Positions 18,623 through 27,410 of a DNA stretch of 64,000 bases are shown in pieces (the stretch's first letter is position 1; each line of letters starts with the position of its first letter). The stretch lies in contig DASSIM010000023.1 of assembly GCA_035691865.1 (NCBI GenBank), positions 186,001-250,000 of the forward strand. Direction: 5' to 3'. This DNA comes from Nitrosopolaris sp035691865 (GTDB lineage: Archaea; Thermoproteota; Nitrososphaeria; Nitrososphaerales; Nitrososphaeraceae). The position numbers and the translations under genes are program-made. The notes below the pieces were generated by a model. It saw nothing but the letters and a program-made list of their open reading frames with translations. It did not search any database and had not been told where the DNA came from.

Positions 18623-19205
18623 GTAGCCCTTGTTAGAGAAGATGCAGGCGTTAATCGATATTGTCAGGAAAAAGGAATTGTCGTCGATGACGTTACATTA
18701 TCGAGTGGCGAAAAAAGTAAATATTATTATGATTTAAAGAACGTCTCCTTAGACCCCGAGGCAATAGACATCGTAGGAGATTTGTTATTGGAAGAAATAG
18801 TCCTGAAATTTGGTAAAGTCTATTGGTGGGTTAGCGAGTGGTGCAATTCCGCTAGTGACAGCAGTAGTACTGAAGAGCTGCAATAACGCTGAAGGCATAA
18901 ATGGGTTTCTCGTAAGGATAGAACGTAAACTGCATGGGTTACATAAAATAATTGAAGGCAAGATAGTACCTCCGGTCGTGATGGTCAACGACGTAATGAC
19001 TTCAGGGGGTAGCATAAGACTCGCAATAGATGCTCTGAGGGAAGCGGGATATGACGTCGAGGGCGTTTTCACCTTCTTGGACAGAGACTAGATTAATGAA
19101 TTAAGAAACACCATCAAATGTTTCTCTTTGCTAAAGCACTCTCAATTCAAGCCCTTCATTGAAGAAAACGTAAAGAGAAAGAAAGAAACTAAGATAGAAA
19201 ACTAA
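18623..19205 (+). pseudogene. pyrE: Orotate phosphoribosyltransferase, inactivated by a frameshift and a nonsense codon
   Basis: OPRT makes OMP from orotate and PRPP in pyrimidine synthesis. The first frame gives CQEKGIVVDDVTLSSGEKS and YYYDLKNVSLDPEAIDIVGD, ending KFGK; at about 18808-18816 the reading continues one base off as SIGGLASGAIPLVTAVVL, GFLVRIERKLHG and the PRPP motif VVMVNDVMTSGGS. After FTFLDRD the codon is TAG (19089-19091) where family members usually have Glu (GAG), and the same frame then continues with a typical tail (LLKHSQFKPFIEE) to TAA at 19205. Two independent lesions make sequencing error less likely. A functional pyrE would have to be elsewhere in the genome. Confidence 0.8.
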
Positions 19206-19272
19206 CGCTTTATATTTGTAATTTGTTTTTCATTTGCCTATTTAGGCTGACTTATTACTGTGCTTATTTGTC

Positions 19273-19574
19273 CTACCAAGTCTCATTTCTTTTGGGTTTT
19301 CGAATGAATAAATCCTTATCTGATGATGCAAGCTCTGTTTCTTTCCTTATCTTCTCACAATACGTTTCAATAGATGTTAAAAACATTTGCCTTCTTTTTC
19401 TTGAGGATTGCAAGCCATCCATTTTTGACAGTTTGATATCCAATAGCTTAAAATTCTCACATGATCATCACGAGAATCGGCTCGGAGTCTAATACCTATT
19501 GCCTTTTAAAACCTTCTTTGGAAGTGGTAGCACATCTAGTTCATCGTCTAATACCAAAATTTTTTTCCTGCCAT
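19273..19574 (-). pseudogene. Response-regulator receiver gene, deleted and frameshifted
   Basis: Minus strand: an ATG at 19574 opens out of frame by one base in an A7 run, after which KKILVLDDELDVLPL shows the receiver acidic pocket (DDE). A stop follows; then a second frame carries LLDIKLSKMDGLQ with the phospho-acceptor Asp and finally LTSIETYCEKIRKE and DKDLFIRKP, matching the conserved Thr/Ser and Lys-Pro of receivers. About 30 codons between the acidic pocket and the acceptor are missing. It is a dead paralogue of the 53335 gene's family. Confidence 0.6.
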
Positions 19575-19827
19575 TATTTTTTTTTTGGTTCTGCTGACAT
19601 TGAATAGGTAATAGAATGCCCTTCGGTCATCTGAATTCTATCAGTTTTACTCCAATGTTCTGAAGGAAAAAAGGGTCCTGCTGGTTTTTCCGTTGTTTAA
19701 ATTAGTTGTTGGAAAATAGTTGGTAAAAGGTTCCTTCTTATCACACTAAAGACTGTCTCGGCTATTCCCGAATAAGATATTATGTAAATTAAATAAAAGG
19801 GATATCAGCCGGGAGTCCTCACAGTTC

Positions 19828-19903
19828 AATTAGGCCGAGGATGGCTGAATTAGGTTTTCACGGACTAGACACCTTCACCATGAGACGTGGGATGTGACCG
19901 TGA
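19828..19903 (+). promoter_or_regulatory. Possible structured leader upstream of the CDF transporter
   Basis: A locally GC-rich block about 95 bases before the transporter start can fold: AATTAGGCC (19828-19836) pairs with GGCTGAATT (19843-19851) around a 6-base loop with one mismatch, and TCACGG (19858-19863) pairs exactly with CCGTGA (19898-19903). The composition differs from the AT-rich surroundings. A cis-regulatory metal-responsive RNA is a guess; it could also be an unrelated small RNA or a relic. Confidence 0.3.
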
Positions 19904-19997
19904 CCAGTGGTAGTGGATGTGTATTTGGATTGTTCTAGCAACGTTGGCTAGAATTACTAACCTATATAAGATAAATTCAATTATCTAAAAGATAATC

Positions 19998-21569
19998 GTG
20001 GTAGAACAAAACGATGATCACCACAACCATGATCATCAGGATGAGCATGAGGAATCCGCCTCCGATTTATCTGTTGTTGCAAAGACGCGTCAGGATGCAC
20101 ACAAGGAAAAACTCAAAGTTGCTATAACCTCGATTGCAGCTTCAGCAGGTCTTGCCATATTTAAAATTATTATAGGATTTTCTACCAACAGTCTTGGGAT
20201 ATTATCCGAAGCTTTCCATTCTGGACTTGATGTATTGGCTGCGTTAATGACATTGTACGCCATACGCATGGTTATGAGACCACCAGATTTGAAATATACA
20301 TACGGATATGCAAAAGTTGAAAGCGTATCAAGTCTGTCTGAAATAATACTACTATTTGCAGTTGCTGGCTGGATTTTCTATGAAGGTGTTGAAAGAATGC
20401 TCTTCAAAAGTATCCAACCAGAGATTACACTATTCTCATTTATAATCATGTTTGTATCTGTTGGGATCGATTTTGGAAGATCTAGAATATTGTATAGAAC
20501 TGCAAGAAAGTATGGCAGTCAAGCGCTAGAAGCGGATGCACTTCATTTCAAAACGGATATGATAACATCGTTCATAGTTATTGTTGGGTTGCTTTTCGTA
20601 TTCTTATTTCATATTCCGAAGGCTGATGCCTATGCGGCAGTTATAGTAGCAGGAATGATAATTTACACGTCTCTTGGTCTGGGAAGAAGGACATTAGATG
20701 TATTGCTAGATAAGGCCCCTAAAGGTGCGTACCAACGGGTACTAGAAGCGGTTTCTGGATTAGACGGTGTTGATAGGGCACATGATATTCGCATAAGGAG
20801 GATGGGATCAGAAACCTTTGTTGATATGCATATCGAAGTTCCACGAACAAGTACACATGATAAAGCGCATAAAGTAGCAACATCGGTTGAAGAAAAGGTA
20901 AGGGGAGTCCTTCCCGCTTCTGACGTCCTGGTACATGTAGATGCAACAGAATCTGCGAGCGAAACAATTACTGATAGGATCAGACTAGTTGCCGCAGAAA
21001 CAGACGGCATAAAGAACGTTCATTCAATATATTTATCAAAGATAACACCAACATCTAGATCACAAGAGTCTGCACTAGAAGCAACTAGCCTGGATTTGGA
21101 TAATAATTTATCTGATCTCAGCGGGATAAATCGAGGATCGATTCTTCATGTCTATCTTGATGTACAGATGAATCGAGATCTTGACCTTAAGACGGCTCAC
21201 GGCATTATAGATTCCTTTGAAATAAAATTAAAGGAAGTGGTCCCGGAATTGAGAGACATCACTACACACATGGAGACAGAAACTAGTGAATACGTATCAA
21301 TGGGAACCGAGAAGAAGCCTGCCATAGCGTACTTAGAAAGAATAAGAAATGCAGCTCTAGCTATACCTGGCGTAGTTGATTGCAAAGATATTGGTGTAGT
21401 ATACGTTAATGATGAACAACACATCACTCTGTCAATAAAGATCAAATCTACAAACGAAAAGGTGATTAAGACAATAGAAGACGCGCATAGATTGGCAACG
21501 AACGTTCAAAACCTAGTTATCAGGCAAACTGGTGCTTCTAGAGTCATTGTACATACAGAGCCAGGCTAA
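19998..21569 (+). CDS. Cation diffusion facilitator (CDF) metal exporter with extended C-terminus
   Basis: 523 aa, GTG start. His/Asp-rich cytosolic N-terminus (DDHHNHDHQDEHEE), then six membrane segments between about 38 and 225. Metal site residues: H-x3-D in FHSGLDVLAAL (segment 2) and H-x3-D in LHFKTDMITS (segment 5), the arrangement typical of zinc-type CDFs. After the membrane part comes the usual ferredoxin-like domain (VDRAHDIRIRRMGSETFVDMHIEV), and then two further related domains (about 320-430 and 440-520), making it far longer than the usual 300 aa. Role inferred: export of Zn2+ or similar from the cytoplasm. Confidence 0.92.
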   Translation: MVEQNDDHHNHDHQDEHEESASDLSVVAKTRQDAHKEKLKVAITSIAASAGLAIFKIIIGFSTNSLGILSEAFHSGLDVLAALMTLYAIRMVMRPPDLKYTYGYAKVESVSSLSEIILLFAVAGWIFYEGVERMLFKSIQPEITLFSFIIMFVSVGIDFGRSRILYRTARKYGSQALEADALHFKTDMITSFIVIVGLLFVFLFHIPKADAYAAVIVAGMIIYTSLGLGRRTLDVLLDKAPKGAYQRVLEAVSGLDGVDRAHDIRIRRMGSETFVDMHIEVPRTSTHDKAHKVATSVEEKVRGVLPASDVLVHVDATESASETITDRIRLVAAETDGIKNVHSIYLSKITPTSRSQESALEATSLDLDNNLSDLSGINRGSILHVYLDVQMNRDLDLKTAHGIIDSFEIKLKEVVPELRDITTHMETETSEYVSMGTEKKPAIAYLERIRNAALAIPGVVDCKDIGVVYVNDEQHITLSIKIKSTNEKVIKTIEDAHRLATNVQNLVIRQTGASRVIVHTEPG

Positions 21570-21896
21570 GGTTCTATATTGGGTGATTATTTGGTGCCAT
21601 TTTGCAATAATTTCCATTTAAATTGCTATTGTATTTTTTTGGAACGACAGTTTCAATGTTTCGAAATACTACACAATTTTGTTTTATCATGATATAAACC
21701 AATTCGTACCAGATAGTATGCTAGAAGGAATTGATTTAGATACCAAATTATTTCTTCGAATCCTTCAGGTATGATACTGATTTTTCACGACGTTGTCGGA
21801 CACAAAATTTCATCGACCCTGTCAACAGATATCCCTATGAGTCACACGAATCCATAAACTATGTAAAAAGAATCATTCATTCTCTATGCGACATAC
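21570..21896. other. Intergenic region
   Basis: Convergent spacer between the CDF gene and the first methyltransferase. AT-rich; nothing seen. Confidence 0.4.
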
Positions 21897-22742
21897 TCAG
21901 AAATTGTTATTGAATTGTATTTCCCAGAGATGTACTTTCTCTTGTCTCGAAGCAGCGCAAATTTCCAACTCTTCAAGATATTTGAAACCGCAATCATCCA
22001 ACACGTCTTCAAAATCATACCGTCCCACAAACGTGTGCTTTTCTTGTTCCGAGCATCTTACAAGAGCAGACCTTATCTCTTCCAAGTACCTCCGCTTTTT
22101 GGTGTAAACATACCAAAGGTTATGTGCACCACGTAACCTCGACAAAGATGTGTAGATTTCGTTTGGCATCTTTGTATAATAGCGATTCATAATCTCGGTG
22201 TTAACATCCTCCCATGATGGTGTCCTCCATGATGCAATCCGTTCGAATCCGTGTCCCTCAAACTCTGCTGCTAAGCTAATACCTTGATCCAATGTGGTTA
22301 CAATGACGTCTGTTTTAGCAGCAACGGCATCCCGAAAATCTATCCCGGGCTCCATCCAACCCACAAAAATAATATCAAATGCTTTGATTCCCCAGCGTGC
22401 ATCAGCTAATGTGATGTAGTCAGGTTTAGGGAAATTACAGCCATAAAAAATGCCGGCACTGCCTTCAATACCTGTTGCATCAGAGATAAATTCTCGTATC
22501 TTCATTAGAAAATCTCCGTACCCGCAACCGATGTCACAATATCTAGGACTATTCGAGACAGCTCTCGCAATTGCGACTACACGTAAAACATCTATTTTTC
22601 TATAAGTAAAATAGGTCCCTCGCAGCAAGGGGAAGCTAAATCGTTCATGATGAGGAGAGACAGCATATTCTCTAAAATGCCGCAATGAATCCGCAGCCAT
22701 CTGCAGATCTATTGTGTTGAATGGCACCGCCCAAAGCACCAT
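21897..22742 (-). CDS. SAM-dependent methyltransferase-like protein, paralogue A
   Basis: 281 aa. Motif I of a class I methyltransferase is clear: RYCDIGCGYGDFLMKI (about 67-82), followed by an acidic residue at the end of strand 2 (GIEGS) and a motif-IV-like FDIIFVGWMEPGIDFR. The C-terminal 110 residues are family-specific (WRTPSWEDVNTEIMNRYYT, LRGAHNLWYVYT, YDFEDVLDDCGFKYLEEL). The gene at 23618 is a paralogue with the same blocks, roughly half identical by eye. Substrate unknown. The two genes flank a broken membrane-protein gene. Confidence 0.75.
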   Translation of the reverse strand: MVLWAVPFNTIDLQMAADSLRHFREYAVSPHHERFSFPLLRGTYFTYRKIDVLRVVAIARAVSNSPRYCDIGCGYGDFLMKIREFISDATGIEGSAGIFYGCNFPKPDYITLADARWGIKAFDIIFVGWMEPGIDFRDAVAAKTDVIVTTLDQGISLAAEFEGHGFERIASWRTPSWEDVNTEIMNRYYTKMPNEIYTSLSRLRGAHNLWYVYTKKRRYLEEIRSALVRCSEQEKHTFVGRYDFEDVLDDCGFKYLEELEICAASRQEKVHLWEIQFNNNF

Positions 22743-22896
22743 GATTTAGGTATATTATTTTTTCCCTACTTGAACGACTAATGCATCTGGTGTATGGGCC
22801 ACGCCTGTGCAAGGTGAGGTTGATATGATACCAAATCATTCTGATAATAAATAGGCTTGTGGCTCTTGCAAAGAAAGTAATATGGTATATGCTACT

Positions 22897-23385
22897 CTAC
22901 TTTGTGAAAAGTTTCACAACTTTTATGATTACGAGATTAATTAGTACAAAAGATATCGATGATGCTGTTAATGAGCTAAGCATAGATGCCTGATATGGTT
23001 GAGCTCCTAAATGAAGAAATTGATAATGAAATGAGATTTTTGTCAGAGAATAAGCTACTTCGGAAATTGAAAATGCAGTAAAGAGTTTTTTTATATCTTT
23101 TTTTATTCTTCTGGAATTTTTCTTGCCTGTGAAAGGATCTATATATCTATATTTATTATCAATATAAAAGAGAGTGACAAATAATGGAATGTAAACACAA
23201 TACTCGGATGAGAGAGCCACTACAGAATTTGCAATACCACTTTTGTTATAATGCTCAAAGTATAGCTGAGTTATAATTGCTGCAGAAAAGAATGAGCATA
23301 TTCCAGCTATAATTATATTCTTGTTAAATAGAACGAGATCTTTGTACTTACCATAAAAATTTCCTGTCTGTTTTCTAATGCTATC
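22897..23385 (-). pseudogene. Membrane protein gene lacking a start (5'-disrupted)
   Basis: The frame is open from 23385 to the stop at 22897 and encodes a coherent protein with hydrophobic segments (IIIAGICSFFSAAIIT; CVYIPLFVTLFYI; SSISFVLINLVIIKVV) around DNKYRYIDPFTGKKN and a Tyr/His-rich middle (HYQFLHLGAQPYQASM). The first possible start is GTG at about 23220, after the first membrane segment, which would cut it off. A TGA sits directly before the open frame. I infer a frameshift or 5' loss. Internal initiation giving a 107-aa, two-segment protein is the alternative. Confidence 0.45.
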
Positions 23386-23617
23386 TCAGTCCTTCCTCTT
23401 CTTTGTGTTGTGAATTCGTCCTAGCGTATACCTAGATAGGTCTGTTATAGACTTAAGGGTAGAAATTTATAGAATAAGAGTTACTGAAAAAGTAATTATA
23501 GATAGCTTTAGGGTAAATCATACGAGTAATCTGTTTAGAATAATCTTTGTCTGTGCACAAACAATGGTATACAGTCATATGTACGACTAAACCATAATAT
23601 CAGAATCTCCTAATACC

Positions 23618-24466
23618 CTAATCAAATCTTACTTCCCATAATTGGTTGCCTTTTGATGAAAGCGCGGCAAGCCTTTCCATATAATGGAAGCCGCACTCAT
23701 CAAGCACTGATTCAAAATCAAATCTATTTTTGGTATAAAGACCTTCATGTTCTTCTTTCTCTAGCCAACACTTCAGAGCTACACGAACCTTATGCGATAT
23801 TTCAGGTCGTGTGTATATATTCCAGAAGTTATGTGCTGAACGCAATTTCGTAAGCTCTTCTTTCTTGCTCCTTTTTGTTCTTAATGAAGAAGTATAGAAT
23901 CTATTCATCAATTCACAATTGACATCTATCCAAGAAGGTGTTCGCCACCAAGCTATTTTTTGAAATCCGAATTCATCGTATTCACATCCTCCATTTATCC
24001 CACACTGCCCCCCAGCGTCAAACGTCGTAATAATACATTTAGTGAATTGTGACACAATTTTTCGAAAATCTACACCAGGTTCCATCCATCCTACAAATGA
24101 TACGTCGAATGGTCTTTTACCAAACCATTCAGCAGCAGCGGCCTCCGAATAGATGTAATCAGGTTTATTTTTCTGAAATATATAAAAAATACTTACATCC
24201 TCTTCTAGTCCAATCGCACGCGGGATAAATTGGCGAATTTTGCTCAGAAAATCTCCATACCCGCAGCCGATATCAATATAACTTGGATCGGGCGATATCG
24301 ATTTTGCAATTGCTTTAACGCGCATCACGTCAACCTTGCGATAAGTAAAATATGAACCAGCAAAAAAAGGGAATATGTAGCGTTCGTGATGTTTTGGGGG
24401 GTCGGAGTTATTGAATTTCTTATACTCTAGATATCCCCTTTGCAAATCATCAGTTCTAAATGGCAT
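23618..24466 (-). CDS. SAM-dependent methyltransferase-like protein, paralogue B
   Basis: 282 aa, ATG start. Same layout as the 21897 protein: HHERYIFPFFAGSYFTYRKVDV, motif I SYIDIGCGYGDFLSKIRQF, FDVSFVGWMEPGVDFRK, WWRTPSWIDVNCELMNRFYT, RSAHNFWNIYT and FDFESVLDECGFHYMERL. It has a small Cys/Gly insert (QCGINGGC) after the VDFR block that paralogue A lacks. Substrate unknown. The duplication with an intervening broken membrane gene suggests a local tandem event followed by decay. Confidence 0.75.
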   Translation of the reverse strand: MPFRTDDLQRGYLEYKKFNNSDPPKHHERYIFPFFAGSYFTYRKVDVMRVKAIAKSISPDPSYIDIGCGYGDFLSKIRQFIPRAIGLEEDVSIFYIFQKNKPDYIYSEAAAAEWFGKRPFDVSFVGWMEPGVDFRKIVSQFTKCIITTFDAGGQCGINGGCEYDEFGFQKIAWWRTPSWIDVNCELMNRFYTSSLRTKRSKKEELTKLRSAHNFWNIYTRPEISHKVRVALKCWLEKEEHEGLYTKNRFDFESVLDECGFHYMERLAALSSKGNQLWEVRFD

Positions 24467-24582
24467 TTCAGTCCCTGTATTTGAAAATTTGGTGATTCCG
24501 ACATATTATATTTTCAGTATTTTGGCTCTTATCTTGGTACTAACCCAAAACGCTTATTAACGCCGCTTATAATTTTGGTTTC

Positions 24583-24807
24583 ATGGTTAGAACATATGAA
24601 GAATGGTGGAAGACTGTTCCTGAAGATCTGAGAAAGAAATCACGCAAAGGTGATGAACAAAACAAGCCGTTGCTAAATCAAGTTAACTATGTTCTGTTGC
24701 ATCTACATCTGGCCGGCAAACATGACGCCAAGCCATCTCATGCCGAGCTAAAGGATTGGCTTCATAGCGGGCAAGTAGACGTACTTAGAATGGCCCCCAA
24801 AAAGTAA
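24583..24807 (+). CDS. Small conserved-looking hypothetical protein
   Basis: 74 aa, ATG start, basic and soluble (MVRTYEEWWKTVPEDLRKKS... ending LRMAPKK). Helical prediction by eye; the block AELKDWLHSGQVDVLRM resembles a short DNA- or protein-binding module, but I do not recognise a family. It sits 154 bases before the ferredoxin gene with a separate promoter between them. Confidence 0.65.
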   Translation: MVRTYEEWWKTVPEDLRKKSRKGDEQNKPLLNQVNYVLLHLHLAGKHDAKPSHAELKDWLHSGQVDVLRMAPKK

Positions 24808-24912
24808 AGCAATTGTTTCATCGCTCTTTACTCTTCTTTTTAAAGAACTCGCCATCCTTGTTATTTTCGCTGTGATTTGCCTTTTGTGAAGTATAACACT
24901 GTTTTGGGGTTG

Positions 24913-24928
24913 GCATAGTGTTTAAATA
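24913..24928 (+). promoter_or_regulatory. TATA/BRE-like promoter of ferredoxin copy 2
   Basis: GCATAGTGTTTAAATA, identical to the element before copy 1 and again 33 bases from the ATG. Conservation of sequence and spacing, while flanking bases differ, supports function. Confidence 0.65.
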
Positions 24929-24960
24929 CTTTCGAACGTATGCAACTCTAGAGAATTAAG

Positions 24961-25254
24961 ATGCCAATTGCTATAATTCCAGACGTTGATGAACAAAGAT
25001 GTATCGGTTGTGCTCTATGTGTAGAAATTTGCACTGCTCTCGGCCCTGATGTTCTAAGAGTGAAGCCTGTAGAAGGATGGAAGAGAGGTAAGGCGTTCAT
25101 TTTCTACCCAGAAAGGTGCATCTCAGATGGAGCATGTATAGGAGTATGTCCAACACACGCAATCTTCTGGATGAGACCAATGGAATATACCGCAGGACAG
25201 CCTGTGCCACTGCACAAAAACGGTGTATTCGATAAAGGCTGGGAAGAGGGTTAA
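24961..25254 (+). CDS. Seven-cysteine ferredoxin, copy 2
   Basis: 97 aa. Same cysteine plan as the 1139 copy (14, 17, 20, 24, 53, 59, 63; Asp at 56). Differences cluster at the N-terminus (DVDEQR versus DISEQH) and the last 30 residues (YTAGQPVPLHKNGVFDKG), leaving both cluster regions identical apart from a Lys/His change after the last Cys-Pro. One may serve a different partner or condition; that is inference. A T-rich terminator-like run lies about 57 bases after the stop. Confidence 0.92.
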   Translation: MPIAIIPDVDEQRCIGCALCVEICTALGPDVLRVKPVEGWKRGKAFIFYPERCISDGACIGVCPTHAIFWMRPMEYTAGQPVPLHKNGVFDKGWEEG

Positions 25255-25310
25255 ACGACTGCACAAATAAAGGACAAACTACAAAACGACGATAAAAGAC
25301 AAAATATTAC

Positions 25311-25336
25311 TCTTCTTTTTTAAATTTTTTATTTTT
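25311..25336 (+). terminator. T-rich terminator between convergent genes
   Basis: Runs of T (TTCTTTTTT, then TTTTTT and TTTTT) between the ferredoxin stop and the end of the convergent deacetylase gene. Archaeal intrinsic termination uses such oligo-T tracts without a required hairpin. Confidence 0.45.
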
Positions 25337-25344
25337 GTAGGTAC

Positions 25345-26316
25345 TTATTCGTATTGAGGATTGACTAACAAAGACTTAACCACTTCTGTCCACGCACTGG
25401 CGATATTTACTTGATTATATCCTCCTCCACCGAGAGCGATCAGCCTACCCAGAGAGTGTCTATGCGCCAGTCTGTGGACGATGTCCGTTGCGTATCTGTG
25501 TGCGTTAGGAGTATACTTTAAATGGGTTAGAGGGTCCCCATCAAGTGAATCTGCACCACATTGCAATATAATCAATTCAGGTTTGGCTATATTATCTATA
25601 AAATTCTCAATTTTGTTAAAGGCTAGAATGAAATCTTTTTCGATCGAGTTTGGAGCCAACGGGATATTCAGTTTAGTCCCTTCGGCTTCACCACTACCGG
25701 TTTCCAGTTCGGACCCGGTTCCGGGATATAGGAAACGACCGTCTTCATGTATATCTGCGATGAAGAGTAGTGGGTCGTTTTCGAATTCATAGTAGATCCC
25801 ATCCCCATGATGAGCATCGATATCTATATAGGCTATTCGCTTTAGGCCATATTGTTTTCTTGCCATTAGAATTGCTACCCCTATATCATTAAAGACACAA
25901 AATCCAGCTGCAGAATCCCTTCGTGCGTGATGTAGTCCACCGATCGGATTGAAGACATGTTGAACTTCATGAGGTTTTTTCATTAATAAATTTAAACCTT
26001 CAAGGGTCGTACCAACGACAAAAGAAGACGCTTCGAAAATACCTTGAAATGCTGGTGTATCGCCCATGTCAAGAAAGCCAGTCCCAATCTTTGAGCTTTT
26101 CTTGACAAGATCAACATAATCCCTTTCATGGAACGCAAGTATCGATTCTACATCAGCCGAGACAGGATCCTTGATTACGATTTGACTAGATTTGTCCAAA
26201 TTCTCAGCTTGAAATTTTGACCAAAATGCAAAGATTCTATCCGAGCGCCAGGGATGCGGATCCCCAAAGCCATATCTTGCTAATGCGTTTCCATAAAATA
26301 CGGCGGTCCGGCACAT
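25345..26316 (-). CDS. Histone-deacetylase-family (AcuC/HdaH-like) amidohydrolase
   Basis: 323 aa. HDAC-fold zinc hydrolase: HPWRSDRI near the N-terminus, GGLHHAR with the tandem His charge-relay pair, SAAGFCVFNDIGVAI, and the zinc-binding YIDIDAHHGDGIYY (Asp and His), then LQCGADSLDGDPL with the third ligand Asp and a C-terminal ALGGGGYN with the Gly-rich loop before the active site. It removes acetyl groups from lysine or small amines/polyamines; archaea of this group lack many tailed eukaryotic histones, so protein or polyamine substrates are equally possible. ATG start about 60 bases into an AT-rich leader. Single gene. Confidence 0.93.
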   Translation of the reverse strand: MCRTAVFYGNALARYGFGDPHPWRSDRIFAFWSKFQAENLDKSSQIVIKDPVSADVESILAFHERDYVDLVKKSSKIGTGFLDMGDTPAFQGIFEASSFVVGTTLEGLNLLMKKPHEVQHVFNPIGGLHHARRDSAAGFCVFNDIGVAILMARKQYGLKRIAYIDIDAHHGDGIYYEFENDPLLFIADIHEDGRFLYPGTGSELETGSGEAEGTKLNIPLAPNSIEKDFILAFNKIENFIDNIAKPELIILQCGADSLDGDPLTHLKYTPNAHRYATDIVHRLAHRHSLGRLIALGGGGYNQVNIASAWTEVVKSLLVNPQYE

Positions 26317-26717
26317 GCGTATTAACTAAATTCTCCATATTATAATTAGCTTGATGTTTTGTCGATCATTTTAGCATTTATCCAAACTTCATGGAGTTGA
26401 GCAATTAAATTTCATACACCTGATAGAAGTGATTGCTGGCAATAATGTACCAAATCCACTAACATGTATGTAAATAAACGGGCCATGGGATTATTGAACA
26501 TGGCTTATTTCATGCACATAATCTGGACAATGGTGTTTAATACTTGCTTGCCCACATGAATATCATTGAGGCACCCGAAAATAATCTCATAGATATTAAT
26601 CTATATACTAAAAAAAGTCGAACATTTGAGACAAATATTATAGAACCCATTTGATCTCTTTATTAGGAACTAGTACTATTGAACGAAATTACCCCGTTTG
26701 CAAAGGACAAATGACTT
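26317..26717. other. Intergenic region
   Basis: Divergent spacer between the deacetylase and the AK6-like kinase. AT-rich, with several TATA-like stretches; no gene seen. Confidence 0.4.
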
Positions 26718-27290
26718 ATGATTAGAGTGGTCATTACAGGCAATCCTGGAGTTGGAAAGCACACGTGTGCAAAATTCGTATCCGAAAAGTTAGGGAATGC
26801 AAAATTGATTGACATCAATATGGTCATACTTAATAACAACGCCTTATGTATTAGCGCGGCGAATAGAATCGAAGAAATAGACGTTAAAAAAGGAGAGAAG
26901 CTACTAAGAGAAGAAATAAAAAAAGCAAAAGATGTCGTAATAGTAGGACATCTAGCACCATATGTGTTGAGGACAACTGGAATTGACCTAGTTGCAGTTT
27001 TGAGGCGCTCACCTTACCAGCTAGCAAAGATTTTTCGGCAGAGAAAATATACACCTATGAAGATGAAAGAAAATATTGCCGCCGAGATTCTTGGCATCAC
27101 ACTTTACGACTCAGTGAAAACATTTGGAAAAGAAAGGGTTGCCGAATTGGATGTGACGGGAAAAACTCCACACGGTATTGCCAAGGATATCGTTTCAAAA
27201 TTACAAAAGTCTAGAAGGCAAATAGGGATCATTGATTGGCTTTCTTTAGTATATGAAAAAGGCGATGCTCAAAAGTTCCTCGAATACTAG
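26718..27290 (+). CDS. AK6/Fap7-type adenylate kinase family protein
   Basis: 190 aa. P-loop GNPGVGKHTCAKF at 8-20 and the family block VVIVGHLAPYVL around 74-85; VLRRSPYQLAKIFRQRKY carries the Arg residues of the lid region, and NIAAEILGITLYDS is typical of archaeal AK6. Fap7 proteins have low adenylate kinase and ATPase activity and help the final maturation of the small ribosomal subunit with uS11. First gene of a likely transcription unit with Lsm (120 bases later) and TGT, all of them RNA-related. Confidence 0.82.
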   Translation: MIRVVITGNPGVGKHTCAKFVSEKLGNAKLIDINMVILNNNALCISAANRIEEIDVKKGEKLLREEIKKAKDVVIVGHLAPYVLRTTGIDLVAVLRRSPYQLAKIFRQRKYTPMKMKENIAAEILGITLYDSVKTFGKERVAELDVTGKTPHGIAKDIVSKLQKSRRQIGIIDWLSLVYEKGDAQKFLEY

Positions 27291-27410
27291 GTAATTAAAT
27301 AGTTTGGTCAAATTGATTCTTGAACCTATCTTACTTATGGAAATTTTATTAAAGGACAACAACACAAAAATTCATGTATATATTACCCCCACGTTCCACC
27401 ATGAAATATT

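Noticed and set aside
18785..19072. Minus-strand frame of 95 codons
   Set aside because: Antisense shadow of the pyrE pseudogene.
19223..19492. Plus-strand open frame of 89 codons
   Set aside because: It is antisense to the recognisable response-regulator pseudogene and its translation is hydrophobic noise.
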